Shown here: positions 6,209 to 12,921 of the stretch, one piece after another
How positions within the stretch are numbered: position 1 is the first letter of the stretch
Layout of the letters: the number at the start of each line of letters is the position of its first letter
Source of the DNA: a virus
Strand: one strand, 5' to 3'
Length of the DNA: 25,655 bases
Virus record (IMG/VR): IMGVR_UViG_3300038825_001284
Span: 8,153 to 33,807 of that record
The notes under the pieces: generated by a model
What the model was told of the DNA's origin: nothing
Seen by the model: only the letters and a program-made list of their open reading frames with translations
Databases searched by the model: none
Translations under genes and position numbers: made by a program

Positions 6209-7726
6209 ATGATTTATAGTTACGAGATCGAAAAGCAAGTTCTAGCTGCTTTTTTACAAAAACCTAACACATTTGTTAATTATCTAAATATCTTAAGTGA
6301 GAAGGATTTCTACGACAAAAACTCTTTGTTGCATAAAACTCTTTTTCTCATACTGAAAAAGTCTTTAGAGAAAAACGAAAGTATTGATGAAATAGTTATA
6401 GTCCAAAGAATTAAAGACTTGGGTATAAAATTTGAAGAGGACATTAACATACTTGATTATGTTAGGTCTTTATCAATGCGTAAAATACATTCTGACGATA
6501 AGATAGAAACGTCAATCAAAGAGCTAAAAAAATATAGCGTGCGCAGAGAAATTTTTGCTACTGGAAACAAGATAGCTGATCAAATGAAAAATGTCAGCAC
6601 AGACGTTTCTTATCTTGAGATTATAGAATTAGCAGATCAACTTTATAACGAAAAGATAAATCTATTTGAAGTTGGAGATGATGTACCTCAAAACATTTAC
6701 GATGAGATGGAGGACTTTATTGAAGAGCGTGGCAACAATCCAGTAGAAGAGTTTGGTATGATGGGCCCACACCAAAAAGTTAACGATATCTATGGTTCAT
6801 TATTAAGACCTGGGAATATTACAGTTATTGTCGCTCGTTCCGGTGTCGGTAAAACCCAATTTTGTATGGACTACGCTACTAAGGTAGCACTTAAATACGA
6901 TGTTCCAGTTCTACATTTTGATAACGGAGAAATGAGTAAAGAAGAATTAATTGTTCGACAATGTGCTGCAATATCTGGCGTACCTTCTCATTTGTTAGAA
7001 AGTGGTAAATGGAGACAAGCTGGTGAAGAAGTTGTTAATAAAGTTCGTTCTGTTTGGAGTAAAATTAAAACACTAAAATTTTATTACTATAATGTTGGTG
7101 GTATGGATGTTGATTCAATGATAAACACATTAAAAAGATTCTACTACTCTAAAGTTGGTCGTGGCAACAGAATGATTTTTTCTTTTGATTATATTAAAAC
7201 ATCTTCTGACAAAACATCTGGCAATAAGTCAGAGTGGCAAATGGTTGGAGAGATGGTAGATAAATTTAAAAAATGCATACAAAAAGAAGTCTTGGAAGAC
7301 GGCTTGCCGGTCATACCAATGATTACATCAGTTCAATCTAATCGTAGTGGTATTACCAATAACCGTAATGCACAAAACATTATTGATGATGAATCTATTG
7401 TATCATTATCAGATAGAATTACTCAGTTCTGCTCTCACATGTTTATTCTAAGACAGAAGACCACAGATGAGGTTGCTGATGATGGTTCTTCTTTTGGTAC
7501 ACATAAATTAATTAACGTAAAAGCTAGACACCTTGGTAAAGATATTGCGGGTGCTTGTGAACCAGTACAAGTTGATGACAATCTTCGTAGGAATTTTATC
7601 AATCTACAATTTAGAAACTTTAATATTACAGAGTGTGGTGACCTAAGAGACATTGTTGCTTTCAGAAACACTGGTGGCGACTTAATCAACACACAATCTG
7701 ATTTACCTTCATTCGATGACCTATAA
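6209..7726 (+). CDS. dnaB: Replicative DNA helicase, DnaB family
   Basis: 505 residues from the ATG at 6209; an in-frame GTG at 6203 would lie upstream of the predicted transcript start. The N-terminal helical domain (residues 1-140, EKQVLAAFLQKP, IDEIVIVQRI) is DnaB-like. The RecA-type motor domain follows, with Walker A R-S-G-V-G-K215-T, H-F-D-N-G-E-M, Walker B IFSFDYIK, the switch segment PMITSVQSNR, and an arginine-finger region D-D-E-S-I-V-S-L-S-D-R. DnaB hexamers unwind the fork on the lagging strand and recruit primase. The gene overlaps the primase gene by 11 bases, so the pair is probably translationally coupled. No helicase loader is visible. Confidence 0.92.
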   Translation: MIYSYEIEKQVLAAFLQKPNTFVNYLNILSEKDFYDKNSLLHKTLFLILKKSLEKNESIDEIVIVQRIKDLGIKFEEDINILDYVRSLSMRKIHSDDKIETSIKELKKYSVRREIFATGNKIADQMKNVSTDVSYLEIIELADQLYNEKINLFEVGDDVPQNIYDEMEDFIEERGNNPVEEFGMMGPHQKVNDIYGSLLRPGNITVIVARSGVGKTQFCMDYATKVALKYDVPVLHFDNGEMSKEELIVRQCAAISGVPSHLLESGKWRQAGEEVVNKVRSVWSKIKTLKFYYYNVGGMDVDSMINTLKRFYYSKVGRGNRMIFSFDYIKTSSDKTSGNKSEWQMVGEMVDKFKKCIQKEVLEDGLPVIPMITSVQSNRSGITNNRNAQNIIDDESIVSLSDRITQFCSHMFILRQKTTDEVADDGSSFGTHKLINVKARHLGKDIAGACEPVQVDDNLRRNFINLQFRNFNITECGDLRDIVAFRNTGGDLINTQSDLPSFDDL

Positions 7727-8753
7727 AGAAGCATTAGAAGACTTAGGTTATACACTTCAAGATTGTGGTTCACATTGGAGGAGCAACGCTATTTATAGAA
7801 GTGGAAAAAACAAAACTGCTCTTATAATATACAAAGACACTGGTGTTTGGAAAGATTTTGGCACAGATAATGAAGCTAAACCTTTTACTGCGTTAGTTAG
7901 AGAAACCCTAAAAACAGAAGATCCAAAGGCGATTCAAAAGTATGTTGATTACATACCTAGATCACCAGACCTAGCCAAAAAAGTAGCAGAAAAAATAGAA
8001 ATGGAAAAAATATACCCAAAATCTTTTTTAGAAAAACTTTTACCGATTAGGACTTTCTACAATCAAAGAGGTATTTCAAATGAAACACAAAAAACATTTG
8101 AGTGTGGTTATGCTGGTAATGGTAAAATGTACAGACGTATAGTTTTTCCTATTTATGATTTAAATAATCAAATACACGGATTTTCTGGCAGGACTGTTAT
8201 AGATGGTGAAAATATTCCCAAGTGGAAACATATGGGTCGTAAAACAGATTGGGTTTACCCACACCATCTTGCGCACGATAATATAGAAGAATCTGGTGAA
8301 GTTATTTTGGTAGAAAGTATTGGCGACTGTATGGCTCTCTATGAAGCTGGTTTTAAAAATGTTCTGATGCTTGCTGGTCTAGATATATCATCTAAAGTTA
8401 TGTCTTATCTTAACAGTTTTGATTTGGATAGAATTATCGTATCAATGAATAACGACAAAGATAAGGAAACTAATTCTGGTGGAATAGCTACAATTAAAAC
8501 CGTTGCTAAACTATCTCAAATATATGATTTAGATAGAATATGTGTCAATCCACCACTTGCAAATGATTTTGGAGATATGTTACAATCGAACCCATCTAAC
8601 ACTAATATATTTTCTAAGTGGCACGCTAGAAAGTGCAAATGGAATTTGTCAGAAGGAAAAACACAAGACTGGATCAAAGAACAAATTAAATCAACAGACG
8701 CACTACGAAAAAATGGCAACTGTAAAAAACTAATTAAAATTTTAGATTCATGA
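7716..8753 (+). CDS. DnaG-like primase with Toprim domain
   Basis: 345 residues. The Toprim catalytic core is clear: E200 in VILVESIGDCMALYEAG and D247-K-D249 in IIVSMNNDKD. Upstream, TFECGYAGNG and RRIVFPIYDLNNQIHGFSGR are the typical RNA-polymerase-subdomain segments of DnaG. The N-terminal region has the shape of the zinc-binding domain (HWRSNAIYR, then YKDTGVWKDFG) but lacks its cysteine set; only C17 and H20 are present. It makes RNA primers together with the overlapping upstream DnaB. The C-terminal 50 residues are basic and helical, a possible helicase-binding tail. It lies in the helicase operon and ends in ATGA with the next small gene. Confidence 0.85.
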   Translation: MTYKEALEDLGYTLQDCGSHWRSNAIYRSGKNKTALIIYKDTGVWKDFGTDNEAKPFTALVRETLKTEDPKAIQKYVDYIPRSPDLAKKVAEKIEMEKIYPKSFLEKLLPIRTFYNQRGISNETQKTFECGYAGNGKMYRRIVFPIYDLNNQIHGFSGRTVIDGENIPKWKHMGRKTDWVYPHHLAHDNIEESGEVILVESIGDCMALYEAGFKNVLMLAGLDISSKVMSYLNSFDLDRIIVSMNNDKDKETNSGGIATIKTVAKLSQIYDLDRICVNPPLANDFGDMLQSNPSNTNIFSKWHARKCKWNLSEGKTQDWIKEQIKSTDALRKNGNCKKLIKILDS

Positions 8754-8917
8754 AAAAGGTAGTAATATGGAGAGTTCTCTCAATAGTTCTTTGTACCCTA
8801 ATGGCTAGGTTATGGTTTGGGGATTGGCATGTTACCCTTTTCGGTATTTTTATTTCATTTGTTATGACTATTGTTCATTACTATTTTGAAAAACTTTGGA
8901 ACATTTATGATCTCTAA
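8750..8917 (+). CDS. DUF2061-like small membrane protein
   Basis: 55 residues, overlapping the primase stop by ATGA. It has two hydrophobic segments (about residues 5-22 and 28-45). The pattern W-R near the N-terminus, a G between the segments, and a closing HYYFEKLWN matches the DUF2061 family (W-R, two membrane helices, then Y-Y-x-H-E-R-x-W). Members are short inner-membrane proteins of unknown function. Here the second H of the usual YYxHER motif is replaced (YYFEKLW). Its place inside a replication operon suggests a membrane-linked role, but nothing in the sequence shows one. Confidence 0.65.
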   Translation: MKKVVIWRVLSIVLCTLMARLWFGDWHVTLFGIFISFVMTIVHYYFEKLWNIYDL

Positions 8918-9581
8918 AATTATAAAAGATAAAAATTATATTGCTCCAGTTATAGAACGAATTGACTACAAGAGTTGTGAAATTCAATCTGGACTATGGG
9001 GCCACAAAGATGATAGAACATTGTTTATTGATGGTAAAAATATGAACTATACAAATCTAAAAAGTTTAATAACTTATTACGAACATCTTGTAGACTATAA
9101 CTTAGCTTATGGTCATTGCATCTGCACAGGTTTAGGATTTTTAATTAGAGAAAGTCTTCTTCTATCAAATCCCCAAGTAGACAAGATAACTATATTGGAA
9201 AATTCTCAAGATTTAATTGATTTACAATATCAAATGAATCCCAAAATAATGAATCACCCCAAAATTAATGTTGTTTGTATTGATGCAAACGAATACATTG
9301 GAGAATGTGATTTTTTATCTATTGATCACTACAATGACCCCTCTGATGTAGACGAAATACATAACACTATAACAAAGCTTACGAAAAACATAAAACATAA
9401 AGTAATGTGGTATTGGACTCTACTCAATGACATAGACGGTTTTCAAAGCATGGAGAAAAGATACGCTTCACTGAGGGGAAAATACAATACCTTACCAAAA
9501 TTGAATTTTAACGAATTACTTGAGTATATTCTTTTAACAGACTTTAAAAAAATTAAAGCAATAACACTAAGAAAGTTATAA
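8907..9581 (+). CDS. Rossmann-fold SAM-dependent methyltransferase-like protein
   Basis: 224 residues from the ATG at 8907; a TTG at 8871 in frame lies deep inside the DUF2061 gene and is unlikely. Residues 70-80 form a glycine loop C-T-G-L-G-F-L, followed by KITILENS with acidic E98 in the ribose-binding place, then HPKINVVCIDANEYIGECDFLSIDHYND. This resembles spermidine synthase and class I methyltransferase folds. No N-P-P-Y/F motif is present, so a DNA amino-methyltransferase is unlikely. The target is unknown. Its stop overlaps the next ATG (TAATG), placing it in the replication transcript. Confidence 0.6.
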   Translation: MISKIIKDKNYIAPVIERIDYKSCEIQSGLWGHKDDRTLFIDGKNMNYTNLKSLITYYEHLVDYNLAYGHCICTGLGFLIRESLLLSNPQVDKITILENSQDLIDLQYQMNPKIMNHPKINVVCIDANEYIGECDFLSIDHYNDPSDVDEIHNTITKLTKNIKHKVMWYWTLLNDIDGFQSMEKRYASLRGKYNTLPKLNFNELLEYILLTDFKKIKAITLRKL

Positions 9582-10570
9582 TGGAAGTAAAATTATCAGC
9601 AAGCCGTATAAAAACGGCTCAATCTTGTAGTTGGCTGTATTGGTCTAAATACAAATTAAAACTACCAGAAAATGGTAATGATGGCGCCAGAAGAGGTACT
9701 GTTTGTCACAATGTTTTCGAGCATCTATCTAAACAAAAAACCAAAACACAATTTAATAAAATAGTTAAAGCTAAAGATCCTTTTGCATGTAAGGCGGTAA
9801 AAGATTTAATTATGTCTGATGCTACAGAGCTTGGTGTTACGGACGAAGATAACATGACGCTTATAAAACAAATGATTCTCAATGGTTTGAGTTGTAATTT
9901 TCACGGAGAAGAATTAGGTATACCAGACGAAGCTCACGCAGAGTTAGATTTTGACATAGAAAAAAACGGTTATCATATAAGAGGTTTTATAGACCAGTTG
10001 TTTTTATACAAAGACAAAAAGATCGCTATAATCAGAGACTATAAGACGAGCAAAAAAATGTTTGAGGGTAAAGAAAAAGATGACAACCTTCAAGACTATA
10101 TGTACTGTTTAGCTGTTAAGCATTTATTTCCAGAGTATGTAAACAGAAGTGCAGAGTTTTTATTTTTAAAGTTTGACCTAAAGAAAAAAGGTTTGATGAA
10201 AATGAAACCATTAGACGAAGATGATTTAGAGGGTTTTGAAATGCAGTTGGCAAATGTTCAAAACTATTTAGAGAACTTTGATGAGTGTGATGCTGTTGGT
10301 AATTTTGCTTACGACAAAGGCTTTCCAGATGATGGTACATTCAGCGGTAAATTACAATGTGGATTCGCAGAGAAGAAAGGGCAACTAAAGAAAGATGGTT
10401 CTTTAATGTGGCATTGTCCGTTTAAGTTTGATTTCTTTTATGTAGAAATATTAGATGCAGAAGGTGTACATATTTCCTCTTGCTTCCAAGATGACTTTGA
10501 CAAAAGCATGGTGCCCGAAGGTGGCAAACATTCAATTAAATATTATAAAGGGTGTCCAAAACATTTATGA
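9581..10570 (+). CDS. PD-(D/E)XK nuclease (RecB/Cas4-like)
   Basis: 329 residues. LSASRIKTAQSCSWLYW followed by ARRGTVCHNVFEHL is the N-terminal signature of RecB-family nucleases. The active site is D138 in IRGFIDQLF and D153-Y-K155 in IIRDYKTSK, followed by the Q-D-Y-M-Y helix (the usual Q-x-x-x-Y). Cys16 and Cys279, Cys301 and Cys325 are arranged as one N-terminal and three C-terminal cysteines, which recalls the iron-sulfur cluster of Cas4/AddB nucleases. The spacing is loose, so this is only a suggestion. It probably trims DNA ends for recombination or degrades DNA. The gene ends in ATGA with a second nuclease-like gene. Confidence 0.75.
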   Translation: MEVKLSASRIKTAQSCSWLYWSKYKLKLPENGNDGARRGTVCHNVFEHLSKQKTKTQFNKIVKAKDPFACKAVKDLIMSDATELGVTDEDNMTLIKQMILNGLSCNFHGEELGIPDEAHAELDFDIEKNGYHIRGFIDQLFLYKDKKIAIIRDYKTSKKMFEGKEKDDNLQDYMYCLAVKHLFPEYVNRSAEFLFLKFDLKKKGLMKMKPLDEDDLEGFEMQLANVQNYLENFDECDAVGNFAYDKGFPDDGTFSGKLQCGFAEKKGQLKKDGSLMWHCPFKFDFFYVEILDAEGVHISSCFQDDFDKSMVPEGGKHSIKYYKGCPKHL

Positions 10571-11043
10571 AAAAATTTAAAGTTACAAAAGACCAACTAA
10601 ATAGAGCTAAAAAACTTTTTGATTTTAAAGAGTTAAACAACAGCATTACAAAAGGTGAAGGTAATCTTGCGGGCGCTGTTGGAGAAATTGTAGTTAAAGA
10701 TGCGTACAAAGGAACTGGTGAGAATACATATGATTACGATACAATTATTAAAGATTATAAAGTAGATATAAAAACAAAAAAGTTCTCAGACCAATTTACC
10801 CCAAACAAAGATTGGAATTTAAATGTTTCTGATTATAATACTAGGCAAAAATGTGATGCTTATTGCTTTGTTGGTGTTAATGAATCTAACACTTTAGCCT
10901 ATGTTTACGGTTTTATGAAAAAGAAAGATTTTTACGATAAAGCTGTATTTGGTAAGAAAGGGCAGATAGACCCTAGAGGCAACGGTAAATGGAAGTTTAA
11001 ATCAGATTGTTACAATATTTTAATTAAAGATTTAGCGATATAA
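10567..11043 (+). CDS. PD-(D/E)XK-type nuclease-like protein
   Basis: 158 residues from the ATG at 10567, which overlaps the previous stop; a GTG at 10552 is in frame but inside the previous gene. LAGAVGEIVVKDAY, then YDYDTI and YKVDIKTK, give E40, D58 and D67-I-K69, the usual acid helix plus D-x-K pattern of restriction-type nucleases. The later DAYCFVGVNE strand also fits that fold. The target is unknown; host DNA degradation or phage repair are both possible. A new promoter begins 3 bases after its stop, so it is the last gene of the helicase transcript unless there is readthrough. Confidence 0.6.
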   Translation: MKKFKVTKDQLNRAKKLFDFKELNNSITKGEGNLAGAVGEIVVKDAYKGTGENTYDYDTIIKDYKVDIKTKKFSDQFTPNKDWNLNVSDYNTRQKCDAYCFVGVNESNTLAYVYGFMKKKDFYDKAVFGKKGQIDPRGNGKWKFKSDCYNILIKDLAI

Positions 11044-11045
11044 TC

Positions 11046-11073
11046 TTGACAAATTAGTATTACTATCTATATT
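11046..11073 (+). promoter_or_regulatory. Strong leaderless-type promoter for the polymerase operon
   Basis: Perfect TTGACA at 11046-11051, a 16-base spacer, and TATATT at 11068-11073 (5 of 6). Six bases then lead to the ATG at 11080, so transcription should start on or next to the start codon. There is no Shine-Dalgarno sequence. Confidence 0.75.
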
Positions 11074-11079
11074 GGTAGT

Positions 11080-11775
11080 ATGATTCCATTTTTTAAAACA
11101 CATTCTTCTATTGGTAAAAGTATTTTACGCATAGATGATGTACACGAGTTGACAAAAGACTTCGAAGAGGTTCACTTTGTTGAAGATAGTATGACAGGTT
11201 TCCCAGAAGCCTTTAGAAAGTTTGAAGATAGATTACGTTTTGGTTTGCGTTTTTCTATGTACAACGACGACCATAGCGAAGAATCAGAAAGTAAAATGAT
11301 TGCTTTTGCAAATGGTGATGCTGGTGCAAAAGAATTGTACAGCCTTTACACCCAACAATCGGATACTAAGATCACAAGGCCTTGGGATTCTACAAAAAAT
11401 TTGCAGTATGTTGTACCCTTTTACGATTCTTTTTTACATAAAAACTTAACAACCTTTTCTAATTGTGTTGTTGATTTACCTTTTGACGTCCCATTTATGA
11501 TTGAAGATAATAATCTCCCTTTTGATTGTTTGATTGAGGATAAGATTTTAAGTTATTGTAAGAATCACCCAAACGAATATTTTAACGCAAAGTCAATATA
11601 TTATAAAGACAAAGAAGATGTTTTGGCTTTTCAAACTTATAAATTAATTTGTAACCGCAGGATAGGTAGAACTTATGATCTATCGAACCCTGGACTAGAT
11701 CACTTTGGTAGTGACGAATTTTGTTTCGCATCATGGAAGAATTACTTAGGTACAACTTTAAACAACGTTATATAG
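11080..11775 (+). CDS. PHP-like N-terminal domain of DNA polymerase III alpha, as a separate gene
   Basis: 231 residues. The start FFKTHSSIGKSIL, the middle segment MIAFANGDAGAKELYSLYTQQ and the end NAKSIYYKDKEDVLAFQTY with GSDEFCFASWKNYL line up in order with the PHP domain of DnaE (H-x-H-x-x-Y-S-x-L-D-G; L-L-A-x-N-x-x-G-Y-x-N-L; N-D-V-H-Y, E-D-A; F-x-S-D-E-F-Y-L-K-S). Most metal-binding histidines are lost: only H8 remains, and the HY of the last motif is YY. It is therefore probably structural. The protein stops where DnaE would continue into its palm and fingers; that part is encoded at 12914. It probably binds the catalytic gene product. The proofreading exonuclease starts inside its 3' end (43-base overlap). 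Confidence 0.75.
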   Translation: MIPFFKTHSSIGKSILRIDDVHELTKDFEEVHFVEDSMTGFPEAFRKFEDRLRFGLRFSMYNDDHSEESESKMIAFANGDAGAKELYSLYTQQSDTKITRPWDSTKNLQYVVPFYDSFLHKNLTTFSNCVVDLPFDVPFMIEDNNLPFDCLIEDKILSYCKNHPNEYFNAKSIYYKDKEDVLAFQTYKLICNRRIGRTYDLSNPGLDHFGSDEFCFASWKNYLGTTLNNVI

Positions 11776-12362
11776 TTTTTGATACCGAGACAGAGGGATT
11801 AAATTTAATCACCTCTAAACCTTGGCAGATAGCTTGGATTGAATGCGAAGGTAAAAAAGTCATCAAAAAACATAATCGTTTTATCAAGTGGGACGACTTG
11901 AACGTATCTCCAGATGCTGCACGAGTTACTGGATTTGATAGAGATTATTACGAATCTGTTGCAGAAGATCCAATGGTTGTTTGGAAAGACTTTGAAAAAG
12001 CCTTGTATGGTAATAACATTGTTCTTGGTCACAATATTCTTGGTTATGACATTTATATCTTAGGCGTTTGGCTTAGAAAGATGGGCGTAAGAATTAGTTA
12101 CGAAAATTTTATTGGTCAACTTTTAGATACGAATATTTTAGCAAAAGCTATAGCAAAAGGTGATAAAAATCCAGGTGGTGAACTACTTGCTTGGCAAATG
12201 AGATACCTTCACTTTAGAGAACGTGGTTTAAAAACAAACCAGAAACATCTATTACAGCATTATAATATTGACTTTGATGAAAAAAAGCTACATGATGCTT
12301 TATACGATATAGAAAAGAACTTCGAAATATTTCAAAAACAAATATGGGAACTGGAGATATAA
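11733..12362 (+). CDS. DEDDh 3'-5' proofreading exonuclease (DnaQ-like)
   Basis: 209 residues from the ATG at 11733; an in-frame TTG at 11721 is also possible. The four acids and the histidine are present: D17-T-E19 in YIVFDTETEG (ExoI), D106 in VLGHNILGYDIYIL (ExoII), and H187 with D192 in LHDALYDIEKN (ExoIII, DEDDh type). The family uses two metal ions to remove mismatched 3' nucleotides. The order PHP, exonuclease, polymerase recalls the domain order of PolC, in which the exonuclease is inserted in the PHP domain, so it probably works with the flanking polymerase parts. The 43-base overlap with the PHP gene implies coupled translation. Confidence 0.88.
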   Translation: MEELLRYNFKQRYIVFDTETEGLNLITSKPWQIAWIECEGKKVIKKHNRFIKWDDLNVSPDAARVTGFDRDYYESVAEDPMVVWKDFEKALYGNNIVLGHNILGYDIYILGVWLRKMGVRISYENFIGQLLDTNILAKAIAKGDKNPGGELLAWQMRYLHFRERGLKTNQKHLLQHYNIDFDEKKLHDALYDIEKNFEIFQKQIWELEI

Positions 12363-12366
12363 ACAA

Positions 12367-12921
12367 ATGGTAAAAGATTTTGATACAATTATATTTGATA
12401 GACCAGAGGCTTTTTTGCATACAGTGCAATGGGGATCCTTTGTATTACTTAGGGAGATTGAAAGAGATATTGCTTTAACTAATCTTTTTCAAACTTATGA
12501 TTTTAAACAAGAAAATAACGACTATACTATAACTTTAGATGGGTTGTTAATGCTTGAGGGTCATATTACAGATTTTAATGGTTCGTTTTCTATATTTAGT
12601 ATAGTTCAATCTTTGCAATACAATTATTATATAGAATTTAAATTATTCTTTGATTGTGGTCGCTTAAGAAAAGCTAGTTGCGAAGATGTTAAAAAAGTAT
12701 CTATAAATTCAGACAAACTTAGGCACGATTTTAACAACCACATTGAAGATTTAAAAAAAGAATTTAAAAAATTCTTAAAAGAACGAATTACCTTAGAAAA
12801 AAAACACATGCAGGCTTTGCACGAAGTCGACATGGAAAAGTTCAAAAGTGAGCAATTAATTATTTTTAATAATAAGCTTGCAGAAGAAATTAAAAACATT
12901 AGTATCATTATAAATGCTTAA
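12367..12921 (+). CDS. Hypothetical protein with C-terminal coiled coil, between exonuclease and polymerase
   Basis: 184 residues. Residues 1-110 look mixed alpha/beta, with no known motif. Residues 115-180 are long, highly charged and helical, with regular leucines (FKKFLKERITLEKK), probably a coiled coil. GGAGAT at about 12353-12358 gives a good ribosome binding site. It overlaps the polymerase start by 8 bases. Being locked between the proofreading exonuclease and the polymerase makes a polymerase-holoenzyme role possible (a tether or small-subunit-like part), but this is inference from position only. Confidence 0.65.
   Translation: MVKDFDTIIFDRPEAFLHTVQWGSFVLLREIERDIALTNLFQTYDFKQENNDYTITLDGLLMLEGHITDFNGSFSIFSIVQSLQYNYYIEFKLFFDCGRLRKASCEDVKKVSINSDKLRHDFNNHIEDLKKEFKKFLKERITLEKKHMQALHEVDMEKFKSEQLIIFNNKLAEEIKNISIIINA

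Noticed and set aside
8871-8906. TTG start adding 12 residues to the methyltransferase
   Set aside because: These codons lie inside the DUF2061 gene; the ATG at 8907 gives the short overlap that is usual in this genome.
12627-12908. Minus-strand frame with hydrophobic, Ser/Leu-rich sequence
   Set aside because: It is opposite a charged coiled-coil gene; antisense of Lys/Glu codons gives Phe/Leu/Ser runs. The same holds for the other minus-strand frames inside the plus-strand genes.
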